Below, piece by piece: positions 1-7,042 of a stretch of 15,381 nt of DNA. A program made the translations under genes and the position numbers. This DNA comes from Deltaproteobacteria bacterium. GTDB taxonomy: Bacteria; Myxococcota_A; UBA9160; JAFDET01. The DNA is taken from NCBI GenBank assembly GCA_019310195.1, contig JAFDET010000039.1, positions 1 to 15,381 on the forward strand, read 5' to 3'. The notes beneath the pieces were generated by a model. It did not search any database. It worked only from the letters and a program-made list of their open reading frames with translations, and was not told the DNA's origin. The stretch's first letter is position 1. Every line of letters begins with the position of its first letter.

Positions 1-650
1 TGGCACAGGTCCAGCGCGCTGCGCAGCAGCGCGTTCATCTCCGACACGCCCACGAGCACGACCTCGCCCACGGTTCGCGCCTTCTGCGACTCGATCGCCT
101 GGAGTCGCCCGAGATGGGGATCCACGAAGCCCGCTTCCGCCAGCAGCTCGGCCATCCGCGTCTGGGCGGAGGCCAGGGCGTGCCAGCGTCGCTGCTCGCC
201 TTCCAGCGGGGCCAGTACCTCGTTCTCCGCCACGTCGGCGAACTGCAGGCCCTCGGCGGCGACCTCGCCGAAGAGCCCGCGCACCTCCTCCGCGAGCCGC
301 ATCCAGCCGGCCAGGTCGTCGCGCCCCGGTGCCCGGGCGACGATGCGGGACAGGCTGCCGGGGTCGAGCTCCGCCAGCGCCTTCTTCCAGGCCAGCGTGC
401 GCACCAGCCGGTCCGCCGCAGCGCCCTCGACTTCGAGCAGCTCGTCGCTGGCCAGGCCGGCGGTCACCACCGTGGGCGGGCGCAGCGCCGGGCCGGCCAG
501 CCGAGCGATCCGCTCGACGAGGAGCCGTCCGCTGCGCGCGCCGGGCAGCGCCACGAGCACGCCGGCCATGTCGGTGTCGAACCGCTCGACGAGCCAGTCC
601 GCCGCCCGCTCCAGCGGCATGCCGTCCCAACCCAGGAAGATACGCTCCAT
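1..650 (-). CDS. AddB/RecB-like PD-(D/E)XK nuclease family protein, N-terminal part
   Basis: The frame starts at ATG 650 with a GAGG ribosome site about 7 nt upstream and stays open to the left edge, giving 216 N-terminal residues. The protein begins MERIFLGWDGMPLERAADWL, continues with a 'GVLVALPGARSGRLL' stretch and reaches 'VGEVVLVGVSEMNALLR' near the edge. This layout resembles the inactivated-helicase N-terminus of AddB-like proteins. These pair with a RecB/AddA-type helicase in double-strand-break end resection and carry a C-terminal PD-(D/E)XK nuclease. The nuclease domain would lie outside the window, so it is not seen. The family call rests on recall of the N-terminal pattern, not on catalytic motifs. 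It is a cytoplasmic protein with no signal peptide. Reading frames on the opposite strand here are arginine-rich shadows. Confidence 0.6.
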   Translation of the reverse strand, partial: MERIFLGWDGMPLERAADWLVERFDTDMAGVLVALPGARSGRLLVERIARLAGPALRPPTVVTAGLASDELLEVEGAAADRLVRTLAWKKALAELDPGSLSRIVARAPGRDDLAGWMRLAEEVRGLFGEVAAEGLQFADVAENEVLAPLEGEQRRWHALASAQTRMAELLAEAGFVDPHLGRLQAIESQKARTVGEVVLVGVSEMNALLRSALDLC

Positions 651-682
651 CTGCAACCTCGGTGCCCCGCGCCGACGCGAAG

Positions 683-715
683 CCGCGCCGGGCGAGAATA
701 CTCCGCCCGGCGCGG
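683..715. terminator. Perfect 12-bp GC hairpin between the two left-hand minus-strand genes
   Basis: CCGCGCCGGGCG (683-694) is perfectly inverted at 704-715, with a 9-nt AT-containing loop. It lies downstream of the DUF418-like gene and 33 nt upstream of the AddB-like start. There is no clear U-tract on either strand, so it may be a GC-type terminator, a transcript-end stabiliser or a 5'-UTR hairpin of the AddB-like gene. Confidence 0.5.
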
Positions 716-739
716 AATCTGCAGAGAGGGTGGCAGAGA

Positions 740-766
740 GGTGTGACAGGCGGGGTCACACCCGCC
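740..766 (-). terminator. Overlapping alternative hairpins just after the DUF418-like stop
   Basis: GGTGTGAC (740-747) pairs with GTCACACC (755-762) around a 7-nt loop. An alternative stem, GGCGGG (749-754) with CCCGCC (761-766), is mutually exclusive with it. On the minus strand the first hairpin starts about 10 nt after the stop of the gene at 773-2107 and is followed by a pyrimidine-rich run, as in an intrinsic terminator. The overlap with a second stem could equally make it an attenuator-like switch. That reading is inference only. Confidence 0.4.
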
Positions 767-772
767 GCCGGG

Positions 773-2107
773 TCAGCTGCCGGCGCGCAGCGCCCGGGCG
801 CGGTCCTCCGTGCGGCGGATCTTCGCCATCCACCACTCCAGCGAGCCGCGATAGCCCGCGCGCTCCCAGAGCACCAGGATCCCGTGCCACACGAGCAGAT
901 TGCCCAGTGCGAAGAGCAGCACCGGCCACAGGACGTCGTTCCAGCCCGGTTTCAGTGCGTCGAGGCCGATGCGCAGAGCCATCCCCAGGATTCCCTCGAG
1001 CATGAAGACCGTCAGGCTGAGGCGGCCGAAGCGCAGCAGCGAGGGCAGCCAGGCGGGACGCCACGGGGTGCGCCCGGAGCCGGCCGGGGGATCGAAGGCC
1101 GCCAGCAGCCCGATCAGCAGCCAGGCGAAGACACCGAGCAACAGGTACGCCAGCGAGGTGAAGTAGAGCGCGGACTGGCCCCAGATCTCCTCGCGCGCGG
1201 CGAGGACGACCCCGCCGCTGGCCGCCACGCCCGCTGCGCCCAGGGCCACCAGCACCAGGCCGCAGCGTCCCATCACGATGTAGAGCGGGCGGCGCGGCTC
1301 GTTCCGCACCAGCGCCGCGCCGACGACGGCGCCCAGCAGCCCGTAGGCGAAGAACGGAAACACCGGGTTCGGGTCGTTGATCAGCAGGGCCAGCGGAACC
1401 GCCGCCGCGATCGACGCTCCCCCGCGCGCCACCAGGGCCGTCATCAGCGGGAACAGCAACGTGCGCAGGAGGGGTGCGGCCAGCAGGACCAGCGCGCCGA
1501 TCAGCAGCAGCGAGCGCGTCAGACCGTCGCCCTCACGCGGCGGGCGGCGGCGGTAGATCCAGCGGAACGTCAGCGCGACGAGCAGCACGTTGGAGGCGAT
1601 CATCCACAGCGCGCTGGCGAAGACCCAGCTCTCCGGGTGGATGCGCGGGAAGAAGCCGTAGTACATCAGGCCCGGAATCAGCGTCACGCGCAGGGTGGGA
1701 TCGTTGGGGTCCCGGGTGACGGCCGAGTTGCCGACGACGAGCGTCCACACCCAGTGCAGCACGAAGAGGATGGCGAAGGTCTGCAGCGCTCCGAACACCA
1801 GCGAGCGCGGGTAGCGCCAGGGTCCGTTCTTGTGCTCGGCCTCCCGGCCCAGCCGCCGCAGCGCGGTCGTCGCGTTGGCGGCCCCGGACACCACGCCGAA
1901 GAGGCCCGCCCACAGCAGCAGGAAGCCAAACGCCATCAGCCAGGGCGGGGGCGACTTCAGCGCCTCCTCCACCTTGGCGAAGTGAAAGGCGCCGTTGTGC
2001 AGGAAGACCATCCCGAGGATGGCCAGGCCCCGGACGATGTCCAGGGTGACGACGCGCTCGATCGGGTTTTCGCCCACGCTCCAGCTTCCTCGGTGCCGGG
2101 CCACCAT
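773..2107 (-). CDS. DUF418/YeiB-like multi-pass membrane protein
   Basis: This is a 444-residue integral membrane protein. Near the N-terminus it has 'ERVVTLDIVRGLAILGMVF' (about residues 17-35), the (L)D-x-x-RG-(I/L)A-(I/L)LG signature of the YeiB/DUF418 and heparan-glucosaminide-acetyltransferase-like superfamily. Many hydrophobic segments follow. It ends with 'GRLSLTVFMLEGILGM' and 'GSLEWWMAKIRR', matching the DUF418 C-terminal pattern (G-R-M-x-L-T-x-Y ... G-P-L-E-W). The biochemical role of DUF418 proteins is not settled; an acyl or small-molecule transfer or transport role at the inner membrane is possible. The ATG at 2107 has no clear ribosome site. The in-frame GTG at 2077 has GAGGA 9 nt upstream and gives a more typical N-terminus of 10 residues before the signature, so it may be the true start (434 aa). 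It is divergent from the propeller gene. Confidence 0.72.
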   Translation of the reverse strand: MVARHRGSWSVGENPIERVVTLDIVRGLAILGMVFLHNGAFHFAKVEEALKSPPPWLMAFGFLLLWAGLFGVVSGAANATTALRRLGREAEHKNGPWRYPRSLVFGALQTFAILFVLHWVWTLVVGNSAVTRDPNDPTLRVTLIPGLMYYGFFPRIHPESWVFASALWMIASNVLLVALTFRWIYRRRPPREGDGLTRSLLLIGALVLLAAPLLRTLLFPLMTALVARGGASIAAAVPLALLINDPNPVFPFFAYGLLGAVVGAALVRNEPRRPLYIVMGRCGLVLVALGAAGVAASGGVVLAAREEIWGQSALYFTSLAYLLLGVFAWLLIGLLAAFDPPAGSGRTPWRPAWLPSLLRFGRLSLTVFMLEGILGMALRIGLDALKPGWNDVLWPVLLFALGNLLVWHGILVLWERAGYRGSLEWWMAKIRRTEDRARALRAGS

Positions 2108-2133
2108 ACCACCGCGTCGAAGCCGAACTCGTT
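2078..2133. promoter_or_regulatory. Very short divergent spacer between DUF418-like and propeller genes
   Basis: Only 26 bp separate the outermost start codons, or 56 bp if the GTG at 2077 is used. Both genes must therefore be transcribed outward from this stretch or from within each other's 5' ends. I see no convincing -35/-10 pair and no good ribosome site in front of the plus-strand ATG codons (2134, 2146), which may mean a leaderless message. Confidence 0.25.
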
Positions 2134-4437
2134 ATGTTTCCGCTCATGAGCGGCCCCCCCGAACGGTCGGCGCCCTGGCCCTCGATGCGGGGCGGTTCGG
2201 CCAACCTGGGCCGGGCGCGGCTGGCGCCCGAGCCGAGGGATTGGCCGATCCGCAGCTTCCCCACCGGCGGGCCGGTCTTCTCGACCCCGGTGATCGGCGC
2301 CGGCGAGCAGATCTACGTGGGCTCGGCGGACTGCTGCTTCTATCGCCTGGATCCCGAGAGCGGTCGGGTGGTCTGGCGCGCCCAGACCGACGAGATCATC
2401 GACTCGGCGGCGTGCATCGATTCGGACGGAACGGTCTGGGTGCCCGGTGGCGACGGGCGCATCTACGGCTTCGACGCGGACGGCGTGGAGCGCTGGCGCT
2501 ACGACCGCATGCTGGACCGCACGCGGGTCACGCCTTCGACCATCTACTGGTGGGAGGGCAACGTCGTCCTCGGTCCGAACGGCTGGCTCTACGCCGGCAA
2601 CGACGACTTCTACCTGTACGCCATCGAGCCCTACGAGGGCGTGCGCTGGGCCACGCCCACGGGCCTGCACATCTGGGGCGCGCCGGCCTTCGAAGACGAG
2701 CGGGTGTTCGTGCCGTCCTTCGACCGCTGTCTCTACGCGCTGGATTTGGAGACCGGCCGGGTCCGCTGGCGCCGCAACCTGGGCAACTTCATCGCATCCT
2801 CGCCGGCCGTGGCCGAGGGGCTGGTGATCGTCGGCAGCTTCGATCACCACGTGACCGCTGTGGATGCCGCAGACGGGCGCGTGGTGTGGCGCACGCCCAC
2901 GGGCGGGCCGGTGTACGCGTCTGCCGCCGTGGACGACGACCAGGTGGTGATCGGGTCGGCGGACGGAGTGGTCTACGGGTTGGATCTGCGCAGTGGCGCC
3001 GTGCGCTGGACGCGCTGGCTGGGCGACGCGATCCGCGGCTCGGTGGCGGTGGGTGAGCACCTGTACGTTCCGGGCGGCGACGGCTGGCTGACGGCCCTGG
3101 AGCGCGACGGCTCGGTGAAGTGGCGCCACGACACGCGGCGCCCGGGCACGCTCTGCAACCTGAACGCATCGGTGGCGCTGGGGCGGCACGGTCTGGCCAC
3201 GGCCTCGGCCAGCGGCGACATCGTGTACGTGCCCTACGGCGCGGTCCCCGACGCGCGGCCTGCTGAGCCCGAGCGCGACGGCCCGCGGCTGGTGGTGTGC
3301 AGGCCTGGTGGTGCGGCCGGCGAGCCGGTGGGCCCGGGCGATACGGTCGGGGTGCGCGTGCTGCACAGCGAGGGCGGTGTCACGCTGCCGGGGCGCATCC
3401 TCTCGGCCAACGGGCCCGTCTGCCCGGACGGGAGCCAGGTGCACGTGAAGGCCGCGCCGGGATCCGCCGTGCGCCTGCGCGGCACCTACCGCGCGGGCGA
3501 CGTCGAGCACGCCTTCGACGAGGAGTTGGAGATCCCCTGGGTGGAGAGTCGCGAGGGGCCGCTGTGCGAGGGCTTCCGCGCGTCGCGGCTCTCGGTGCAG
3601 GCGCCTTCCATCGTGCCCAGCTTCGACCAGATCGGGCTGGCGAGTCTGAGCATCGACATCGGCATCCTGAAGCGCGAGGGCGAGCGCGTGATCGCCTGGG
3701 GCGTGCAGCGCTTCGGGATGGACGAGTCAGGCAGTGCTGTCGGTGTGCCGGATCCGCGGGTGCTCTACTACGCCTTCGACGGCACCTGGCGCGACGGCAC
3801 CCTGGAGCTCGAATCGGGCGAGTGCCTGTTCGAGGTCACCGCCTTCCCGGTTCCGCTGACCCGGCTGCGGCTGGTGGCCCAGCGTCGCGGCGACGCACTG
3901 GTGGGCGGCAGCCTGGTGGCGGAGACGGACGCGCGCTCGGTGCTGCGCGCGCTGCCCTCGTCCCTGCCTTCCGGGGCGCTGGCTCGCATGCGCGGCTGGT
4001 TCCCCGACGAGCCGCGTCTCGCGGACCTCGGCGTGCTGGCGAGCATCGGCTGGCGGACGCTGGCGCTGCTGCCGGCGTTCCTGCGCGGCATGTGGAAGCC
4101 CTGGGGGCTGTTGGGTGAGGACGGGAAGTTCCACGGCGTGGGCGGCTTCCAGGTGGCGGACTCACCGGAGCGCAAGAGCGCACTCGAGTTGGTGGAAGCC
4201 AGGTTACAGCGCGGCCGGGTCGTGGCGCGCTGGCGCGGCGGCGACCGGGCCGACGCGCCGGGCATCCTGCTGCTGCGCGATGGGCGACCGGTCGCCTGGC
4301 CCTACTCGCGGCGCCTGCACACCCGGCGCGAGGACGGCATTCCGGTGCGCTCCGAGCTCGACGTGCGCGGGGCCGAGTGGGACGAGGCCTGGGTGCTCCG
4401 CGACCACGAGCGCGTCGCCGTCGTGCCGCGACGCTGA
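2134..4437 (+). CDS. PQQ-type eight-bladed beta-propeller protein with unknown C-terminal domain
   Basis: This is a 767-residue protein. Residues ~44-370 form about eight blades of the PQQ/BamB-like type. Each blade has an 'aspAv..g.vyvGs.dg.lyalD..tG.vrWr' pattern, for example YVGSADCCFYRLD, WVPGGDGRIYGFD, VFVPSFDRCLYALD, VIVGSFDHHVTAVD and VVIGSADGVVYGLD. Residues ~385-767 are beta-rich and I do not recognise them; they include a hydrophobic stretch (LGVLASIGWRTLALLPAFLRGMW, about 626-648) that could contact a membrane. There is no signal peptide or lipobox, unlike BamB or the quinoprotein dehydrogenases, so the protein is probably cytoplasmic or inner-face. No PQQ-dehydrogenase catalytic signature was seen. 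ATG 2146 (MSGPPERS) is an equally likely start; neither start has a good ribosome site. It converges on the glycosyltransferase gene. Confidence 0.75.
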   Translation: MFPLMSGPPERSAPWPSMRGGSANLGRARLAPEPRDWPIRSFPTGGPVFSTPVIGAGEQIYVGSADCCFYRLDPESGRVVWRAQTDEIIDSAACIDSDGTVWVPGGDGRIYGFDADGVERWRYDRMLDRTRVTPSTIYWWEGNVVLGPNGWLYAGNDDFYLYAIEPYEGVRWATPTGLHIWGAPAFEDERVFVPSFDRCLYALDLETGRVRWRRNLGNFIASSPAVAEGLVIVGSFDHHVTAVDAADGRVVWRTPTGGPVYASAAVDDDQVVIGSADGVVYGLDLRSGAVRWTRWLGDAIRGSVAVGEHLYVPGGDGWLTALERDGSVKWRHDTRRPGTLCNLNASVALGRHGLATASASGDIVYVPYGAVPDARPAEPERDGPRLVVCRPGGAAGEPVGPGDTVGVRVLHSEGGVTLPGRILSANGPVCPDGSQVHVKAAPGSAVRLRGTYRAGDVEHAFDEELEIPWVESREGPLCEGFRASRLSVQAPSIVPSFDQIGLASLSIDIGILKREGERVIAWGVQRFGMDESGSAVGVPDPRVLYYAFDGTWRDGTLELESGECLFEVTAFPVPLTRLRLVAQRRGDALVGGSLVAETDARSVLRALPSSLPSGALARMRGWFPDEPRLADLGVLASIGWRTLALLPAFLRGMWKPWGLLGEDGKFHGVGGFQVADSPERKSALELVEARLQRGRVVARWRGGDRADAPGILLLRDGRPVAWPYSRRLHTRREDGIPVRSELDVRGAEWDEAWVLRDHERVAVVPRR

Positions 4438-4476
4438 GCGCCGAGATCGGTCCGTTGCAGCGCTCCGATCAGGCGC
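4438..4476. terminator. Bidirectional hairpin between convergent genes
   Basis: GCGCC (4438-4442) and GATCGG (4445-4450) pair with CCGATC (4465-4470) and GGCGC (4472-4476), enclosing a 14-nt loop. The structure fills the gap between the propeller stop (4437) and the glycosyltransferase stop (4469) and overlaps the latter. There is no U-tract, so termination may be of the GC-only or Rho-assisted kind. A single two-way terminator is the natural reading for such a tight convergent pair. Confidence 0.4.
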
Positions 4477-5935
4477 GCAGGCGATCGGCCAGGGTCTCGA
4501 TCCAGCGCCGGACCTGGGTGAAGACCAGGAACTCGTCGTGTACGCGGAGCTGGGCGCTCTGGCCCCAGTGCGTGCGACCCGGCAGGTCGTCGAGCATCGA
4601 TTCCAGGAGCGACGCGATCTCCTCCGGGTTCTCGCAGTCGGAGACCAGGCGGCCGTCCATGCCGTCGCGGATCTGCTGGCGGATGCCGCAGGCGCGGCTG
4701 CCCAGGATGCCGCGCTGCTTCCACATGGCTTCGGTCACGGTCAGGCCGAAGCCCTCCTGGAGCGAGTTCTGGGCCACGACGCTGGAGCAGCGCTGCAGGG
4801 CGTTCACCATCAAGGCGTTCTCCTCCCGCGAGGCCATGGGAAGCGACACCAGGGCCACGTCGTCCTGGAGCCAGTGGGGAAGGTCGCGGTAGGCGTCGAT
4901 CAGCTCCGCGAGCACCGACAGGGCCTCGGGATCGTCGGCCACGGCCGAGGGCTCCGGCCCTGCCAGCACCAGGCGCACGTTGCCCAGCCGCCGCCGCTGC
5001 CGGGGGGAGACGTCGCTTCCGACCAGGGCCTGCTTCATGCACACGAAGCCGTCGAGGAGCGGGCTGTAGCCCTTGAGCCGATCCCAGCGCGAGACCTGCA
5101 GGACGATGGGACGGAAGGGAATCCCGATCTCGGTCTCCTCGTTCATCGGCGCGAAATGGCCGTCGGGGCGCAGGCGCGTGGCCTGCTCGTGGTAGCTCGC
5201 GGGCACCACCGGGTGTCGCGAGGACGCCAGGCCGGAGTTCTTCAGGATGCCGGCCAGCTTGTGGGCCGAGAGCTCGCGGTTCTTGAAGCTCAGCGGATCG
5301 ATGGCGGGGCTGATGATGCCGGCCTTCCCCGCCAGGTAGGCCGGGATGTACTCCGGCGCCGAGAAGACCGCGTAGTCGCAGAGCTCCGCGTAGGGACGCA
5401 GGAAGCTCCAGGCGGCCCGGGTCTCCGGCGAGTCTTCGTCGAGGCCGATGTGGCAGCGGAAGAAGAAGGGGATGCCGAGCTCGCGCTTGACCAGGGCGCC
5501 CATGCCCAGGGGCTGCGGGTCGTGGATCACCAGGATGTCGTCGGGGCCGATCCGCCGCTTCAGCTCCGCTGCGTTCTCGGAGCTCACGGCGGCATAGAGC
5601 TGCTGGTCCTCGTCGGTCAGGCCGGGGTCGCCGGCGCCGTGGATCAGGTTGTGGAGGCGCTTGGTGAGGTCGAAGAAGCGCAAGTCTTCGGTCCCCATCA
5701 CCAGCCACTCGGTGGTGACGCCCAGCTCGTTCAGCATGGCCACCAGCTTGGGCAGCATCTCCGCCACGCCGCCGCCCTGGGCCGTGGAGTTCACCATCCA
5801 CACCTTGCGCCCGGCCAGCGCCGGCAGCAGCCGTGAGGCCTCTTCCCGCAGCGAGTGGACGGCCTGGGCCAGGTGCACCACTTCCGCGTAGTCATCCAGC
5901 CCCACGGGCTCCTGGATCTCGACGCTCTCGATCAC
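4469..5935 (-). CDS. GT4 glycosyltransferase, trehalose synthase (TreT)-like
   Basis: A 488-residue cytoplasmic GT-B glycosyltransferase. Motifs match the TreT branch of GT4: 'GGGVAEML' (54-61), 'IHDPQP' (137-142), 'FRCHI' (159-163), 'SPAIDPLSFKNREL', 'VLQVSRWDRLKGY' (with the conserved Lys at 288), 'LVLAGPEP', and the nucleotide-sugar site 'QEGFGLTVTEAMWK' (393-406) with its E-x7-E pair. TreT enzymes make trehalose from NDP-glucose and glucose, reversibly in some archaea. The exact acceptor here is unproven and other alpha-glucosyl products are possible. The start chosen is GTG 5935, with AGGGAG about 6 nt upstream; the frame also extends to 6073, but those 46 residues look non-coding and overlap the divergent methyltransferase. 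No other trehalose genes are in the window. Length is close to bacterial TreT-like proteins with an N-terminal extension. Confidence 0.83.
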   Translation of the reverse strand: MIESVEIQEPVGLDDYAEVVHLAQAVHSLREEASRLLPALAGRKVWMVNSTAQGGGVAEMLPKLVAMLNELGVTTEWLVMGTEDLRFFDLTKRLHNLIHGAGDPGLTDEDQQLYAAVSSENAAELKRRIGPDDILVIHDPQPLGMGALVKRELGIPFFFRCHIGLDEDSPETRAAWSFLRPYAELCDYAVFSAPEYIPAYLAGKAGIISPAIDPLSFKNRELSAHKLAGILKNSGLASSRHPVVPASYHEQATRLRPDGHFAPMNEETEIGIPFRPIVLQVSRWDRLKGYSPLLDGFVCMKQALVGSDVSPRQRRRLGNVRLVLAGPEPSAVADDPEALSVLAELIDAYRDLPHWLQDDVALVSLPMASREENALMVNALQRCSSVVAQNSLQEGFGLTVTEAMWKQRGILGSRACGIRQQIRDGMDGRLVSDCENPEEIASLLESMLDDLPGRTHWGQSAQLRVHDEFLVFTQVRRWIETLADRLRA

Positions 5936-6062
5936 GGCTTCTCCCTTCGCGGGGCCCGGCGGCCCCCATCCCTTATCGACCGCAGGGAAGGTGAGTTGAC
6001 GACGCAGCAAAGGTGAATGAAGGGTCCGCGAGCCGGTATCCTGGCGGCAGGAGATGCTGGAA
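5936..6062. promoter_or_regulatory. Divergent promoter region, glycosyltransferase / methyltransferase
   Basis: The 127-bp gap between GTG 5935 (-) and GTG 6063 (+) must hold both promoters. A TTGACG at 5996-6001 (+) matches a sigma-70 -35 box, but no good -10 follows at 16-18 nt. The AGGAG at 6049-6053 is the methyltransferase ribosome site. No operator-like repeat stands out. Confidence 0.3.
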
Positions 6063-6743
6063 GTGGGCCCCAAACCTTCGAAAAGCCTCGGCCAGCGCCT
6101 GATGGAGTGGCGTCCGCTGGTCTCGATCTACGAGAGCCGGTTCTGGCGCCGCAGCGGCCTCTTCGCCCGGATCGCGGGCATCCCCTTCGACCAGGAGCTC
6201 GCCACGCTCAGCCGCGAGGCGCGCCTGGAGAAGGCCCGGCGGGTCCTGGACCTGGCGTGCGGCTCGGGGATCTACACCCGCCCCTTCGCACACCGCCTGG
6301 CCCACGGCCGAGTGGTGGGGCTGGACCTCTCGACTCCCATGCTGGCCCAGGCCCTGCGGCGTTCTCGGGAGGAGGGGTGCGGCAACTTGGACCTGGTCCG
6401 TGGCAGCGCGCTGGATCTGCCCTTCCGCTCCGGCTGCTTCGATGTGGTCAACTGCTGCGGCGCCGTGCACCTGTTCCCCGACGTGCCGCGGGCCCTGGCG
6501 GAGATCCAGCGGGTCCTGGCGCCGGGAGGGCGCTTCACGGCCGCCGTCTTCCGGCGCGGCCCGAGCGAGCGCGAGGTGCGGCGCGCCGAGCAGCGCGAAC
6601 GGATGATGGGCGTGCACGCCTTCAGCCGCGAAGAGTTCGAGGGGCGCCTTGCCGACGCGGGCTTCGTGGCCGCCCGCTTCCCCCACGAGCACGGGGTCTG
6701 GATGCTGGCTGCGGCGGAGAAGTCCGCCGAAGCTTCCGTCTAG
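6063..6743 (+). CDS. Class I SAM-dependent methyltransferase
   Basis: A compact protein of about 226 residues with the Rossmann SAM-binding core. Motif I is 'VLDLACGSGIYTRPF', the acidic residue after strand 2 is in 'VVGLDLSTPML', then come 'GSALDLPF', 'FDVVNCCGAVHLFPD' and the post-motif 'VLAPGGRF'. This is the Methyltransf_11/UbiE-like layout, typical of quinone, lipid or small-molecule methylation; the substrate cannot be told. An ATG at 6054 opens the same frame but touches the AGGAG ribosome site at 6049-6053. The GTG at 6063 has ideal 9-nt spacing, so I prefer it; the product differs by three residues. No membrane segment or signal is present. The TAG stop shares two bases with the stop of the opposite-strand PEP-CTERM remnant. 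Confidence 0.82.
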   Translation: MGPKPSKSLGQRLMEWRPLVSIYESRFWRRSGLFARIAGIPFDQELATLSREARLEKARRVLDLACGSGIYTRPFAHRLAHGRVVGLDLSTPMLAQALRRSREEGCGNLDLVRGSALDLPFRSGCFDVVNCCGAVHLFPDVPRALAEIQRVLAPGGRFTAAVFRRGPSEREVRRAEQRERMMGVHAFSREEFEGRLADAGFVAARFPHEHGVWMLAAAEKSAEASV

Positions 6744-7042
6744 CGCCTTCTCGCTGCCAGCATCCCCGCCACCGCGCAGAGGAGAAGCACGGTCGCAGGC
6801 TCGGGAACCAGCGTCATGACGCCGGGGACCATCGCGCTCCTGCCGCTGCTGTCGCAGAACGAGGCGCCCGTGAAGCAGCCGTCGTCGATCCCGAAGAAGC
6901 TTGTGCTGCTGGAGAAGGTCGATATGAAGGAGTCGCCGTTCGGCGTCGGTAGCTTCACGTAGATATTCCAGGAGAGGATGTTCCCGGACGGATCCGTCGT
7001 GAAACCGTTGAAGAAGTCGACGATGACGCCAGGGGGGGTCAA
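6740..7042 (-). pseudogene. Headless PEP-CTERM protein remnant
   Basis: About 100 codons follow the TolB-like stop and end in a textbook PEP-CTERM tail: 'VPEPATVLLLC', a hydrophobic span, then 'AARRR'. This signal directs exported proteins to exosortase. The preceding segment (FNGFTTDPSGNILSWNIY..., then a Ser/Phe-rich stretch) looks like the end of a PEP-CTERM extracellular protein. No N-terminal signal peptide or AUG start exists in this frame; farther upstream the frame is only a shadow of the TolB-like gene. The one candidate start is a TTG (7042-7040) overlapping the TolB-like TGA, with GGAGG almost touching it. Without a Sec signal the tail would not be exported, so I read it as a truncated gene. 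Translation coupled to the upstream gene cannot be excluded. Confidence 0.6.

Noticed and set aside
329..2149. Long open frame on the plus strand (606 codons) opposite the DUF418-like gene
   Set aside because: Composition is dominated by Arg, Gln, Ala and Pro with no domain; it is an antisense shadow of the membrane protein, typical of GC-rich DNA.
1957..3510. Long minus-strand frame opposite the propeller gene
   Set aside because: His/Arg/Ala-rich with no motif; the plus-strand frame has clear propeller blades.
4115..5836. Overlapping plus-strand frame and a second minus frame (4302-5801) over the glycosyltransferase
   Set aside because: The GT4 motifs lie in the other frame; these are shadows.
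5996..6042. Sigma-70 promoter for the methyltransferase (TTGACG with TATCCT)
   Set aside because: Spacing is about 35 nt, far from 16-18; only the -35-like box was kept as a note.
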